Assembly: GCA_016793095.1 (NCBI GenBank)
Contig: JAEUJQ010000051.1
Span: 1-64,000 of the forward strand
Source: Myxococcaceae bacterium
GTDB lineage: Bacteria; Myxococcota; Myxococcia; Myxococcales; Myxococcaceae
Direction of reading: 5' to 3'
Length of the DNA stretch: 64,000 nucleotides
Shown here: piece after piece, positions 45,472 to 56,186 of the stretch
How the letters are laid out: each line of letters begins with the position of its first letter
Position numbering within the stretch: the first letter of the stretch is position 1
The notes under the pieces: model-generated
What the model was told of the DNA's origin: nothing
Databases searched by the model: none
Seen by the model: the letters and a program-made list of their open reading frames with translations, nothing else
Program-made: the position numbers and the translations under genes

Positions 45472-47217
45472 CTACCGCACGCCCGAGAGCGTGCCCGAGT
45501 CGTCGTCCTCGTCGAGCACCTCGAAGACGGCCGTGCGCACGCGGCTGCCCAGCAGCGGGCGTTCTCCGAGCGGCGTCACGTCGAAGCGCGCGCCGACCGC
45601 GGCCAGCGTCTTGCCGGTGATGAGCACCTGCCCCGGGTCCGCCGACTGGCACAGCCACGAGGCGATGTTCACCGGCTCACCGATGGCCGTGTAGTCGAGC
45701 CGCGCCTCGGTGCCGACGGTGCCCGCGAGCACCTTGCCGCTGGTGAGGCCCACCTTCAGCTGCAGCCGCTCGGCGGCCGGGCGGTTCTGCATCGCGCGCT
45801 CCCACTCGGCCTTGAGCGCCATCGCCGCCCGCACCGCGCGAATCGCGTCGTCCCCCTTGCCGTAGGGCGCGCCGAAGAGGGCCATCACCGAGTCGCCGAC
45901 GAACTTGTCCACCGTGCCCTCGAAGCTGAAGACGAGCGGCGTCGCGACGCGGTACAGCTCGCTCAAGAGCGCGGCGACCTGCTCCGGCTTCAACTTGAAG
46001 GCGAGGTCGGTGAAGCCCGCGATGTCGGCGAACAGCACCGTCACCTGCTTCTCTTCGAGCTGCGTCAGCTTGCCGCGCTTCTCGGCCAGCTCGGACACAC
46101 GGCGCTCGACGATGTCTGGCCCATGGAAGCGCTCGAGCGCCGAGCGCAGCCGGTCGCTGCTGGCCGGGCGCGCCTGGAACTTCGCGATGGCCGTCTGCAG
46201 CAACTGGGCGAGGGCGGTGCAGACGTCGAGCAGGGCCTCGATGGGCTCGTCGTTCACCTGCGTGCGGTTGAGGTACAGCACTCCGTCGAAGGGCGCCTTC
46301 TGGCCGATGGGCACGCAGAGGACCTGGTCGATGCCGTAGAGCACCACGCTCTCGCGCTCGGCGAAGCGGCTGTCGTCGCGCACGTCGGCGACGGCGATGG
46401 CCTGGCCCTGGGTGAGGGCCGCGTCGACGATGGCGTCGGACACGGGCACCTCGCCCTTCTGCAGCTTCTTCGCGTGTCGCACGGCCGCGGGCACCAGCAC
46501 GCCCGTCGGGTGGCGCACCAGCACCACGCCCGTCGTCGCGCCCACGCGCTTCATCACCGTGTCGGTGGTGTCGTCGAGGAAGGCCTGCAGCGACGACGAC
46601 GCGGCGAGCCGCTCGGCCACGCGGAACAGCATCACCAGCGACTGGAAGGCCACCGGGTACGAGGGCCCGTCGCTCGGGATCGCGGTGCCCTGCGGCTCGT
46701 TCTCGTCGGTGTCGCCGGCCTTGCGGCGCTTCACCTTCGCGGGCACGGGCGGCGGCTCGGCCTCGACCTCGAAGGGCAGCGAGTTGTCGAGCACCTTGCG
46801 GACGATGGAGTCCTGGATGTCGCGGGCCATCAGCACGGCGTGCGAGACGTCGACGCCGCGGCCGAAGCGTCGCACCGCACCGCCGCCGCCAGCGTCCACC
46901 ATCTCGGTGGCGGCCGTCTCGGCGGTGGTGGGCTGGCGCACGACGAGCGAGTTCTCTCCCACCGCCACGACGTCGCCCGGCTTCATGGGCGCCTTGCCCA
47001 CCACCTTGTCCCCGTTGAGGCGCGAGCCGTTGCGGCTGCCGAGGTCTTCGAAGACGAGCGAGCCGCCGCTGGCGTGGAAGAGGGCGTGCTTGCGCGAGAC
47101 GAGGTCGCCGGACAGGACGATGTCGTTCTCGTCGGCGCGGCCGACGTGGGTGGTGCCCTCGGGCAGGTCGTACTTCGTGTCGAAGTAGCCCGGGCCGTTG
47201 ATGACGAGCTGCCACAT
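45472..47217 (-). CDS. FHA-GAF-class III adenylate/guanylate cyclase
   Basis: 581 residues from ATG 47217. FHA domain 1-95 (VGRADENDIVLSGDLVSRKH, GSRNGSRLNG), GAF domain about 195-345 (VMKRVGATTGVVLVRH, DQVLCVPIG), cyclase domain about 385-570. The metal Asps are present (Asp398 in FADIAGF, Asp442 in KFVGDSVMALFG), as is the Lys/Thr pair suited to ATP (Lys438, Thr510 in DYTAIG). Asn517 is present, but the Arg four residues later (NxxxR) is Trp521. The FHA domain would read phospho-Thr, linking it to Ser/Thr kinases. It is last in a run with the small periplasmic protein and Cys-rich lipoprotein upstream. Confidence 0.9.
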   Translation of the reverse strand: MWQLVINGPGYFDTKYDLPEGTTHVGRADENDIVLSGDLVSRKHALFHASGGSLVFEDLGSRNGSRLNGDKVVGKAPMKPGDVVAVGENSLVVRQPTTAETAATEMVDAGGGGAVRRFGRGVDVSHAVLMARDIQDSIVRKVLDNSLPFEVEAEPPPVPAKVKRRKAGDTDENEPQGTAIPSDGPSYPVAFQSLVMLFRVAERLAASSSLQAFLDDTTDTVMKRVGATTGVVLVRHPTGVLVPAAVRHAKKLQKGEVPVSDAIVDAALTQGQAIAVADVRDDSRFAERESVVLYGIDQVLCVPIGQKAPFDGVLYLNRTQVNDEPIEALLDVCTALAQLLQTAIAKFQARPASSDRLRSALERFHGPDIVERRVSELAEKRGKLTQLEEKQVTVLFADIAGFTDLAFKLKPEQVAALLSELYRVATPLVFSFEGTVDKFVGDSVMALFGAPYGKGDDAIRAVRAAMALKAEWERAMQNRPAAERLQLKVGLTSGKVLAGTVGTEARLDYTAIGEPVNIASWLCQSADPGQVLITGKTLAAVGARFDVTPLGERPLLGSRVRTAVFEVLDEDDDSGTLSGVR

Positions 47218-47269
47218 CGGTCGGGAGAGTATGCCTGAACCTCGCGCGCTCACGCAGGACGAAGCGCGC

Positions 47270-48043
47270 TCACCACGAGACGCAGCGGGGCACGAGCCCA
47301 TTGCCGCTGCACAGGCCGTTTGGTTGGCACTGGCCCGAGCGGCAGAGGGCGCCGAGCAGGCGGCAGTCTGGCGTGCAGACCCCGGCGCCGCCCGGCCCCG
47401 CGATGCAGCGTTCGAGGGCGCGGCAGGTCGATCGTCCTCCATCCGCGCCCGCGCAGGGAATGAGACAGTCGCGACAGACGCCCCCGCTCCAGCTCGTCGC
47501 CACGCAGGTGGCGTCGTTGGCGCACGTCCCATCCATGCGGCACTCGTACTGGCACACCTTGCGAGACGGGCTGAGTTGGGCCGGGAGGCAGAGGAGCTGA
47601 ACGCCGCCGAGCTGTGGGCAGTCAGTCGTCTCGGTACAGGGGCGCCCGACCTCGTCGTTGAGGTTGCCGGGCAAGGGGCTGAAGCCGCCTGCTGCTCCCC
47701 CGCTCGTGGAGCCGGCGCCCGCACCGCCCGCGCCCGCACCGCCCGCGCCCGCACCGCCCGCGCCCGCGCCGCCCGCGCCCGCGCCGCCCGCGGCTCCCCC
47801 GCCGCTGCCGGTCCCAAAGATGACACCGGGGCCGAGCGCACAGGCGTTCTCGACGCAGACTGCTGGCGATGTGCACGCGACGCACGCCTCGCCGCCCTTG
47901 CCGCAGGCGATGGTGTACGTGCCAGGAAGGCAGCCCTCTGACGCCGAGCAGCAGCCCGCACACACCTGGCCATCGCACCGGCCTGCGCACTGGCAGCCAG
48001 CGGCAAGCGCGACGGCGAGGGCGAGGAGAACGGGGACCCGCAC
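47270..48043 (-). CDS. Cys-rich lipoprotein with GAGAGG hinge
   Basis: 257 residues. The leader ends LAAGC (Cys17). An N-terminal Cys-rich part (CDGQVCAGCCSASEGC, CGKGGEACVACTSPAVC) is followed by a Gly/Ala hinge of about 40 residues in five-residue units (GAGGA). A C-terminal part has six or more Cys pairs (CTETTDCPQLGGVQLLC, CQYECRMDGTC, CRDCLIPC, CRLLGALCRSGQC). Extracellular disulfide modules are likely. It starts six bases after the small periplasmic gene and ends 53 bp before the cyclase start. The function is unknown. Confidence 0.75.
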   Translation of the reverse strand: MRVPVLLALAVALAAGCQCAGRCDGQVCAGCCSASEGCLPGTYTIACGKGGEACVACTSPAVCVENACALGPGVIFGTGSGGGAAGGAGAGGAGAGGAGAGGAGAGGAGAGSTSGGAAGGFSPLPGNLNDEVGRPCTETTDCPQLGGVQLLCLPAQLSPSRKVCQYECRMDGTCANDATCVATSWSGGVCRDCLIPCAGADGGRSTCRALERCIAGPGGAGVCTPDCRLLGALCRSGQCQPNGLCSGNGLVPRCVSW

Positions 48044-48049
48044 GGCGCC

Positions 48050-48286
48050 TCAGTGCTTGTTGTCGAACTCGATGCCCTTCTTCACCTGGTCGATGGCTTC
48101 GGTGACGAGGGCGATGGCCTTCACGCGATGGCCACCTTTGTCTGCAGAGGCCTTCTCGAGCTGGGCGCGGGCCGTCTCCAGCGCAGCGAGCGCCGCCTTC
48201 ATGTGCGGCTGCGGCTCGGCGAACGCGTGGGTCGCCAGCCCGCCGAGGCACGCCGAGACGACCGCGGTGAACAGGACCTTCTTCAT
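48050..48286 (-). CDS. Small periplasmic helical protein
   Basis: 78 residues. Signal peptide VLFTAVVSACLGGLATHAFA, then a 50-residue helical pair (PHMKAALAALETARAQLEKASADKGGHRVKAIALVTEAIDQVKKGIEFDN). The pattern with HxxMxxAL and KGGHR is a common small secreted protein type in Proteobacteria and Myxococcota with no known role. It is first of the run leading to the Cys-rich lipoprotein and cyclase. Confidence 0.8.
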   Translation of the reverse strand: MKKVLFTAVVSACLGGLATHAFAEPQPHMKAALAALETARAQLEKASADKGGHRVKAIALVTEAIDQVKKGIEFDNKH

Positions 48287-48349
48287 GTGATGCCCCCGCA
48301 AGGTTGGTGGAGGCCCGAGTCTCGGGTGCTCGGCCGCGGCACTCCAGCG

Positions 48350-48388
48350 AAAAGCAAAGCCCGCTGCTCCACGTGGGAGGCAGCGGGC
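48350..48388 (-). terminator. Rho-independent terminator
   Basis: On the minus strand GCCCGCTGC pairs with GCAGCGGGC (48388-48380 with 48367-48359) around a 12-base loop, and TTTGCTTTT follows. It lies 24 bp after the stop of the basic protein gene and insulates it from the small periplasmic gene. Confidence 0.8.
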
Positions 48389-48411
48389 CGGGTTCCGCGG
48401 AACGCGCTCGC

Positions 48412-48810
48412 TTACTTCTTGGCGCCCTTGGTCTCTTCCTTCGCCTTCTTGCCGGGCTTGTGCTTCGTGCCCTCGAAGAGCGCCTTCATGTCCACGGCCG
48501 ACTCCTTCTTGGCCGCGAGGATGGTGTTCACCGCGCGCAGGATCTTGCTGCGAACCTTGCGGGGCACGGCCACCTCGGCGACGGCGGCGTCCACCTGCTT
48601 CACGGTCACGCCGCGGCCCATGCCCTTCGGCTTGGCCAGGTTCAGCTCCTCGTACTTCTTGGGAGCCATCTCTTTGTCGGCGCGCTTGGCCACGCGCTTG
48701 ACGAGCAGGGTGCGCGACTCGGCGTCCCACATCTCGATGCGCTTCGAGGTGTTGTGGATCTGCGTGGAGGTGATCTTCTTCGACTCGAGGAAGCTCTTGA
48801 GGGTGCCCAT
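48412..48810 (-). CDS. Basic hypothetical protein
   Basis: 132 residues, strongly basic, helical. Two parts: SFLESKKITSTQIHNTSKRIEMWD with VKRVAKRADKE, and PRKVRSKILRAVNTILAAKKESAVDMKALF, ending in a Lys-rich tail (HKPGKKAKEETKGAKK). No signal peptide. It is possibly nucleic-acid binding or ribosome associated, given the charge and the divergent rpsN-rpmB genes, but that is inference. It is monocistronic with its own terminator. Confidence 0.7.
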   Translation of the reverse strand: MGTLKSFLESKKITSTQIHNTSKRIEMWDAESRTLLVKRVAKRADKEMAPKKYEELNLAKPKGMGRGVTVKQVDAAVAEVAVPRKVRSKILRAVNTILAAKKESAVDMKALFEGTKHKPGKKAKEETKGAKK

Positions 48811-48913
48811 GGGACTCCTGAAATGACGGTGTCAGCCCCTGCGGGCTGATCGGGAAAGGGGGGCCCTCTTGCCCCACACCCGAGGGGAATGCAACCCGCC
48901 AGCGATGCCGAAC

Positions 48914-48941
48914 TTGATCGCCGGGACGGTTTGCGTGTAAG
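48914..48941 (+). promoter_or_regulatory. Candidate sigma-70 promoter for rpsN-rpmB
   Basis: TTGATC at 48914-48919 and TGTAAG at 48936-48941 are separated by 16 bp. They lie about 50 bp upstream of the rpsN ATG at 48990. Each box matches the consensus at four of six positions. I see no Zur-type palindrome. Confidence 0.45.
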
Positions 48942-48989
48942 GGGCCCGCCTTCGACCTGTTTCACCCTTTTTCTGAAGGCGCCGCACCC

Positions 48990-49295
48990 ATGGCCAAGAC
49001 CTCCTCCATCATCAAGAACGACCGCCGCCGCGCGCTGTCGCAGAAGCTCCGCGCGAAGCGCCTCGACCTCAAGAAGACCATCAAGAACCCGGCGACGTCT
49101 GCCGAAGACCGGGCCGCGGCCATCGTGAAGCTGCAGAAGATGCCGCGCGACTCGAGCCCCATCCGCGTCGTCAACCGCTGCCAGGTGACGGGTCGCCCCC
49201 GTGGCAACCTGCGCAAGTTCGGCCTCTCGCGCATCCAGTTCCGCGAGAAGGCGCTCGCTGGTGAGCTCACCGGCGTCGTCAAGGCGAGCTGGTAA
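48990..49295 (+). CDS. rpsN: 30S ribosomal protein S14
   Basis: 101 residues, long zinc-independent form: a single Cys in [11 protein letters not shown], with no CxxC pairs. The family ending is [29 protein letters not shown]. It assembles in the 30S head near the A site. Unusually it is away from the spc operon and paired with rpmB, 24 bp apart. Confidence 0.97.
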   Translation: MAKTSSIIKNDRRRALSQKLRAKRLDLKKTIKNPATSAEDRAAAIVKLQKMPRDSSPIRVVNRCQVTGRPRGNLRKFGLSRIQFREKALAGELTGVVKASW

Positions 49296-49319
49296 CTTTT
49301 CGGAGAACGAGGAAACACC

Positions 49320-49553
49320 ATGTCCCGCGTATGTCAGGTGACGGGCAAGCGCCCGATGGTTGGCAACAACGTCAGCCACGCCAACAACAAGACGAAGACC
49401 CGCTCGCTGCCGAACCTGCAGAAGCACCGGTTCTGGCTGGCCTCGAAGAAGAAGTGGGTCACCCTGCGTGTCTCGGCCCACGCGCTGCGCATCATCAACA
49501 AGCGCGGCATCGAGAAGGTGTACGCCGAGCTCGAGCGCGCCGGCGAGGTCTGA
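49320..49553 (+). CDS. rpmB: 50S ribosomal protein L28
   Basis: 77 residues starting [27 protein letters not shown], the L28 signature, and ending with [17 protein letters not shown]. Only one Cys, so the zinc-free form. Preceded by a GAGAACGAGG ribosome site. It is second gene of the rpsN-rpmB pair. Confidence 0.97.
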   Translation: MSRVCQVTGKRPMVGNNVSHANNKTKTRSLPNLQKHRFWLASKKKWVTLRVSAHALRIINKRGIEKVYAELERAGEV

Positions 49554-49574
49554 GCGTCCTCGACCGAGGGTGGT

Positions 49575-49610
49575 GAAGCCGTCGAGGAGCCCCACGCTCC
49601 CGGCGGCTTC
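49575..49610 (+). terminator. Weak terminator hairpin after rpmB
   Basis: GAAGCCG (49575-49581) pairs with CGGCTTC (49604-49610). The loop itself contains GGAG/CTCC complementarity. The downstream GTCGTGTCTG is only partly T-rich. Confidence 0.45.
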
Positions 49611-49719
49611 GTCGTGTCTGGCGGTCGATCAGGCCAGCGCTGCCAGGGCGGAGAGCTGTGCCGGGGAGAGATGTGGCAGCGCAGGGAGGCGGCGAGCGCA
49701 GGGAGGTGCGGTGTTGGCG

Positions 49720-50307
49720 ATGAAGTCCAGCCCCCGGCGCGGACCGGCGTTCGTCGTCAAGCACGCGCGCCAGCCGCTGCGCGCCGATGGAACGCTGACC
49801 CTGGGCCTCGTCGCCGACACGCACTCGACGCCTGACGCGCGCGGGCTCGCGCACCTGAGGGCCTTGTCACCAGACGCCATCGTGCACGGCGGTGACATTG
49901 GAGACCTCTCGGTCCTGGAGACGCTGGGCGCCATCGCCCCGGTTCACGCGGTGCGCGGCAACATCGACGTGCGGGCGCACGACCTGCCCGACGCGCTCGT
50001 GCTCGAGCTCACGCATGCCGGTGCAACTCAGCTCACCGTGCTGCTCACCCACATCGCGGTGGCGGGCCCGAAGCTGCGCGCCGACGCCGCCCGCCTGGCC
50101 CGCGCCGAGAGGGCCTCGCTCGTGGTGTGCGGACACTCGCACGTGCCCTTCTTCGGCCAGGACCGGGGCCTGACGGTGTTCAACCCGGGCTCCATGGGGC
50201 CGCGGCGCTTCACGCTGCCCATCCTCTTCGGGGTGCTGCGGGTGACGGCCCAGGGCGTGGCGCTGCACCATGTCGCCTGCGAGACAGGTGCGCGCTGGAC
50301 GCCCTGA
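49720..50307 (+). CDS. Calcineurin-like phosphoesterase, YfcE/MJ0936 type
   Basis: 195 residues from ATG 49720; GTG 49711 with GGGAGG four bases upstream is an alternative. Metal-binding motifs are in order: [40 protein letters not shown] and [10 protein letters not shown]. This is the compact YfcE-type phosphodiesterase, active on simple diesters in vitro, with a biological substrate rarely known. Position 2 of the GNHD motif is changed as usual in this subgroup (GNID). It is monocistronic. Confidence 0.88.
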   Translation: MKSSPRRGPAFVVKHARQPLRADGTLTLGLVADTHSTPDARGLAHLRALSPDAIVHGGDIGDLSVLETLGAIAPVHAVRGNIDVRAHDLPDALVLELTHAGATQLTVLLTHIAVAGPKLRADAARLARAERASLVVCGHSHVPFFGQDRGLTVFNPGSMGPRRFTLPILFGVLRVTAQGVALHHVACETGARWTP

Positions 50308-50472
50308 GCGCTCGAGGCCGATCCGCTCAGCCCACCTGGCGGCGCGCCAGTCACCACCACGACGGGTTTCTCAGTTCGACTTCGCCTTCGTTCGGCCTGC
50401 GCTCCTCGGCCGACAGGTGACGAGGGTGCCTCGGAACCGGGGGCTCCGGTTCGACGAGCTGGCCTGGAGCAT

Positions 50473-50486
50473 CGGTCAGGTGACCG
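50473..50486 (+). promoter_or_regulatory. Inverted repeat upstream of VWA gene
   Basis: CGGTCA-GG-TGACCG is a perfect six-base inverted repeat 91 bp before the ATG at 50577. Related half sites (CGGTCA, CGGTCGA) follow directly. It is a possible operator in an otherwise empty 270-bp gap. Confidence 0.35.
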
Positions 50487-50576
50487 ACGGTCATCCGGTC
50501 GACCTCCCGACGCCCGATGGTCGGGCCGGGCGACGATTGAAACAGTGAGCCCCGTCTCGATGTCACGGAGCTCACC

Positions 50577-51932
50577 ATGAACCGAACCACAGCCCTCCTC
50601 GCCACCGCCGCTGTCCTCACCGTCGTCGCCCTGCTGAGCCAGGGTCCCCGGGCTCCCTCAAGGCCAGCGGGGCGGTCGGTCGTCCCCGTCGCCACGCCAG
50701 TCACCGCCACCGGTGGCACGCTGTCCTTCACGGCGGCCTCCACTCACCAGCTGCTCTCGACGACCGGTGGCGACGCCTGGGCGGTCATCGACGTCACCGC
50801 CGCGACGCAGGCCATCGCCGAGCAGCGGGTGAGCCTCGCCGTCGTCATCGACGTCTCGGGCTCGATGGTGGGGCCGAAGATGGAGCAGGCCAGGCACGCG
50901 GCCCGCTCGCTGGTGAACCGGCTCGGGGACGGCGATCACCTCGCGCTGGTGGCCTTCAGCGATGCGGCTCAGACGTGGCCGCTCACCCGAATGGACTCCG
51001 ATGGGCGCGCGCAGGCGCTCGCGTGGATTGACCAGCTCTCGCCGGGAGGCAGCACCAACATCGGCGCGGGCCTCGAGGCGGCTGAGCTGGCCTTGCGCGC
51101 ATCCTCCGACAGCCGGCGGCTCGTCCTCGTGAGCGACGGCAAGGCCACGGCCGGCGACATCGACCGCAGCTCGCTGGAGCGCCGGGCCATGGCCACCCAC
51201 GAGCGCGGCACGACCGTCACCGCCGTCGGCGTTGGCGCAGACTTCGACCCGGGCCTGATGCGCGGCATGGCGCAGGCCGGTGGCGGCTTCTACGGCGACC
51301 TCCGTCAGCCCGAGGCGCTCGAGGTGGTGCTGGCCCAGGAGCTGGCGCTGGCGCGACGGCCCCTCGCCCGCAACGTGACGCTCGAGCTCGCGCCCGGCCC
51401 CGGCGTGACGGTCGTCTCGGCGGCCGGTCGTACGCTGCTGGCCGGCTCGACCGTGTGGTTGCCGGACTTCGCGTCGGGCGCCACCGCGCGGGTGCTGGTC
51501 AAGCTGCGCCACGGCCCGGGGCTGGGCTCCATCACGCTGCTCCAGCCGAAGCTGAGCTGGACGAACCTGTCTGGTGCGCGTGAAGCGGTCGAGGCGGGCG
51601 TTCAGGTAGCCCGCTCCGAGGACACGGGAGCGGTGGCGAGCTCGCGTGACGAGGCGCTCTATGCCGACGTGGCTCGGGCCTTCGGCAACGAGCAGCTCGT
51701 GCTCGCGAGCGAAGCGCTCGAGCGGGGGGACCGGGCCAGCGCGCTCGGCATGCTCGACCACGCCCGCGCGCTGTTCGGCACCTCCGCCGATGCCCTCGCA
51801 GGTGAAGAAGCCGTCGTCGCCGACACCAGGCGCCGCTGGGAGAGTGGCCGGTACGACTCGAGGACGGAAGCGAAGGACACGATGAAGAAGACGCTGAAGA
51901 GCTTCGGTGAGTCGAACAACTACGCCTACTGA
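50577..51932 (+). CDS. VWA domain protein, membrane-anchored or secreted
   Basis: 451 residues. The N-terminal hydrophobic segment ([18 protein letters not shown]) is a signal anchor or leader. The von Willebrand A domain spans about 85-265, with a complete MIDAS: DVSGS at 92-96, a Thr in [12 protein letters not shown], and Asp in [11 protein letters not shown] beta domain ([22 protein letters not shown]) and C-terminal helices ([28 protein letters not shown]) follow. This layout matches bacterial YfbK-like or inter-alpha-trypsin-inhibitor-like VWA proteins. It is probably a metal-dependent adhesion or assembly protein in the periplasm. Confidence 0.8.
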   Translation: MNRTTALLATAAVLTVVALLSQGPRAPSRPAGRSVVPVATPVTATGGTLSFTAASTHQLLSTTGGDAWAVIDVTAATQAIAEQRVSLAVVIDVSGSMVGPKMEQARHAARSLVNRLGDGDHLALVAFSDAAQTWPLTRMDSDGRAQALAWIDQLSPGGSTNIGAGLEAAELALRASSDSRRLVLVSDGKATAGDIDRSSLERRAMATHERGTTVTAVGVGADFDPGLMRGMAQAGGGFYGDLRQPEALEVVLAQELALARRPLARNVTLELAPGPGVTVVSAAGRTLLAGSTVWLPDFASGATARVLVKLRHGPGLGSITLLQPKLSWTNLSGAREAVEAGVQVARSEDTGAVASSRDEALYADVARAFGNEQLVLASEALERGDRASALGMLDHARALFGTSADALAGEEAVVADTRRRWESGRYDSRTEAKDTMKKTLKSFGESNNYAY

Positions 51933-52147
51933 GTCGCCAGCGCGCTCGCCCTGCCTCTGCGGCCAGCTGCGCCCGCGGGCCGGTGCGTTCGTCCGAGCAG
52001 CCCCTGGCCAACGCGGGGTGCTCGTCCCGGCCACCACGCGCCACGAGCTTCACGCAGGCCGACGTGCCGTGTCTCCCCACTTCCCGCACCTCATCGCTGT
52101 GCTGGGGAACGCTTCGCCGTCGAGCCGTTGAAAGGCGACGGCGTCGC

Positions 52148-52687
52148 TCACTTCGCCGTCAGTTGGCGGCCCATCTCGCGCAGCTGGCTCTTGAGGGAGC
52201 CGTCGTACGTGCGGCTGCCCACCGTCGCGATGACGCCGCCGAGAATGCTCTGGTCCACCTTCGCCTCGAGCACCACCTTGCGCTGGGTGAGCGTCTCGAG
52301 CTGCGCCTTGATGGCCACCAGCTGCGCGTCGCCCAGCAGCGCCGCCGAGGTGACGGTGCCGCGCACCCGCCCGAGCCGCGCGTCCACGAGGTCGCGGAAC
52401 TGCAGCGCCATCACCGTAATGGCCGAGAAGCGGTTGCGGTCGGTCAGCAGCTTCAGCAGGTTCGCCAACGTGGGCTGCATGCCCTCGGCGGCCTTGATGA
52501 GCCCGTCGGTCATCGTCATGCGCGCCGAGCGCGTCGCCGCCGGGTTCGCCAGGGCCTCGAACACGGCTGGCGTCGAGTGCAGGTAGCGCACCAGCTCCTC
52601 GAGCTGCGAGAGCACCTGATCAGCCTGCGGTCCAGAGGCTTCGAGGAGCGCGCGGGCGTAGCGGCGGGCGACGGAGACGTTCTGCAT
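52148..52687 (-). CDS. atpH: F0F1 ATP synthase subunit delta
   Basis: 179 residues, family signature at both ends: SVARRYARALLEA at 5-17, YLHSTPAVFEALANPA, LLKLLTDRNR and the C-terminal QSILGGVIATVGSRTYDGSLKSQLREM. The delta (OSCP) subunit holds F1 on the stator. It stands alone, convergent to the VWA gene and divergent from the Hsp70 gene; no other atp gene is in the window. Confidence 0.93.
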   Translation of the reverse strand: MQNVSVARRYARALLEASGPQADQVLSQLEELVRYLHSTPAVFEALANPAATRSARMTMTDGLIKAAEGMQPTLANLLKLLTDRNRFSAITVMALQFRDLVDARLGRVRGTVTSAALLGDAQLVAIKAQLETLTQRKVVLEAKVDQSILGGVIATVGSRTYDGSLKSQLREMGRQLTAK

Positions 52688-52820
52688 GGCGCCGCGCACG
52701 TAGCACACGCCACCCGGCCGGCAAGCTCCGCCGCGCCCAACCCGTGAGCCGGGCTGATGGGCGCGAGGCCGGAAAGTGGAACACCCCCCGCTTCGCAGGG
52801 CTAGAGTGGCCGCAGCCGCC

Positions 52821-54632
<1,812 letters not shown>

Positions 54633-54636
54633 CCAG

Positions 54637-55254
54637 ATGAGCGCGCTCCTCGTCGTCCTCGTGTTCTCGCAGGTGGCTGCCGACGCGGGCGAGGCCTTCG
54701 AGCCCGTCGACACGAAGAACGGCGTCGCGTTGCTGGCGCGGCGCGTCCCGGGCAGCCCCTTCAAGGAGTACCAGGCGAAGCTCACGACCACCGTCTCGGC
54801 GAAGGACCTCTGCGAGGGCGTCTTCGACTGGGCCACGCTCGCGCCCGAGAGCCCGGGCCTCACCGAGCACAAGCTGCTCGTCGACGTCGCCGACCGGCGC
54901 GTCATCTACGCGCACATCTCGCAGCCCGTGGTGGCCAACCGTGACTACGTGCTCGAGGTCGTGCGCGAGCGCCTCGACGAGGCGCACTGCCGCGTCCGGT
55001 TCCGCACGACGACCGAGGCCGCGCCGCCGAAGCCCGATGGCTACGTGCGCATGAACAAGGTGTGGGGTGAGTGGCGCTTCGACGCGACGCCCGGCGGCAC
55101 CGAGGTCGCTTACTCGCTCTTCTCGGACCCGGCGGGCTCCATCCCCGCGTTCCTCGTCCACGGGCCTCAGCGGGACGTCACGCGCGACACCATCGTGCTG
55201 GCGGTCGAGCGCGTGAAGCAGGCGCTGGCAAAGCGCTCACTGCAGCAGCGCTGA
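54637..55254 (+). CDS. START domain lipid-binding protein, exported
   Basis: 205 residues. A short leader (ALLVVLVFSQVAADA) is followed by a START/Bet v1-like fold: WxxxxxNGVALLARRVPGSPFKEYQAKLTT, YAHISQPVVANRDYVLEVV and GYVRMNKVWGEWRFDATPGGTEVAYSLFSDPAGSIPAFLVH. Such proteins carry lipids or other hydrophobic ligands. The gene lies directly after the Hsp70 gene and its 3' end overlaps the convergent sigma gene by 18 bp. Confidence 0.85.
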   Translation: MSALLVVLVFSQVAADAGEAFEPVDTKNGVALLARRVPGSPFKEYQAKLTTTVSAKDLCEGVFDWATLAPESPGLTEHKLLVDVADRRVIYAHISQPVVANRDYVLEVVRERLDEAHCRVRFRTTTEAAPPKPDGYVRMNKVWGEWRFDATPGGTEVAYSLFSDPAGSIPAFLVHGPQRDVTRDTIVLAVERVKQALAKRSLQQR

Positions 55255-56097
55255 CTCTCCCGCCGCGGTGTCGAGCGCGCGGCGCAGGCGGTCCTTCACG
55301 CGCAGCTCGATCTGCCGCAGCCGCTCTCGCGAGAGGCGGAAGCGGTCTCCCAGGTGGGCCAGGGTGGTGTCGTCGTCGTCCGCGAGCAGCCGGTGGTCGA
55401 GCACGGCGCGCTCGCGCTCGTCGAGGCCCTTCGCGAGGCGCTGCACCGTGGCGTGCACCAGCTCGTCGCGCTCGAGGTCCCCGAGGGCGTCTTCGGGGGT
55501 CGCGCCCCGGTCGGGCAGGAGGTCGAGGGCGGTGGTGTCAGAGTCCTCTCCCACCGTCACGTCGAGCGAGAGGTCCGTCGAGGCCAGCCGCGCCGAGTGC
55601 TGACGGATGACGTCCTCGGAGACGCCGAACTGCTCGGCCAGCAGCGCGTCGATGCCTTCGTGCCCGGGCCCCAGCAGCGTCTCTGCCTTCGCGCGCGCCG
55701 AGCGCAGCTTGAAGAAGAACTTCGCCCCGAGCGCACCCGTCGCGACAGTGACGATGCTGTTGGCGCGCATCGCCGCGGCGAGCATGTACGCGCGAATCCA
55801 GTACGTCGCGTACGTCTTGAAGCGCACCCCGCGCAGCTCGAACTTCTCGGCCGCGCGCAGTAGCCCCAGGTTGCCCTCGGCGATCAGCTCGTCACGGGCC
55901 ACGCCATAGCCCCGCAGCCGGCGGGCGACGTGCAGGACCACGGGCAGGTGCGCCTCGATGAGCGCCTGGGCGGCGCGGCGATCCTTCTTCTCGATCCAAC
56001 GCCTGGCGAGCGTGCGCTCCTCGGCCTCGGTCAGCGCTGGCCTGCTGCGGATGCGCGCACACGTCTGCTCGAACCAGCTCGCTTCGCTCACCGCCAT
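55237..56097 (-). CDS. Sigma-70 family factor, RpoH-like (group 3/4 alternative sigma)
   Basis: 286 residues. Region 2 is RAAQALIEAHLPVVLHVARRLRGYGVARDELIAEGNLGLLRAAEKFELRGVRFKTYATYWIRAYM, region 3 about 115-200 and region 4 LDERERAVLDHRLLADDDDTTLAHLGDRFRLSRERLRQIELRVKDRL. The LxxEGNLGLLRAAEKF and RLSRERLRQIE segments resemble RpoH and the SigB/SigC type sigmas of Myxococcus. Region 1.1 is absent. It is convergent with the START gene. The AT-rich 90 bp upstream (56098-56186) hold its promoter and separate it from the hpf-like gene on the same strand. Confidence 0.88.
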   Translation of the reverse strand: MAVSEASWFEQTCARIRSRPALTEAEERTLARRWIEKKDRRAAQALIEAHLPVVLHVARRLRGYGVARDELIAEGNLGLLRAAEKFELRGVRFKTYATYWIRAYMLAAAMRANSIVTVATGALGAKFFFKLRSARAKAETLLGPGHEGIDALLAEQFGVSEDVIRQHSARLASTDLSLDVTVGEDSDTTALDLLPDRGATPEDALGDLERDELVHATVQRLAKGLDERERAVLDHRLLADDDDTTLAHLGDRFRLSRERLRQIELRVKDRLRRALDTAAGESALLQ

Positions 56098-56186
56098 CGG
56101 TCACCTCGGGCTCAGGGGTGACGCGATGGTAACCAGCTCCGATACTGTTGGTTAGTCGATAATTGGCTGACGACACATAGAACAAG

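Noticed and set aside
45340-47238. A long plus-strand frame opposite the cyclase gene
   Set aside because: Antisense shadow; Arg/His/Leu-rich with no motif.
50270-50548. A 92-codon plus-strand frame before the VWA gene
   Set aside because: It starts inside the phosphoesterase gene and its composition is not consistent; only the inverted repeat in this gap was kept.
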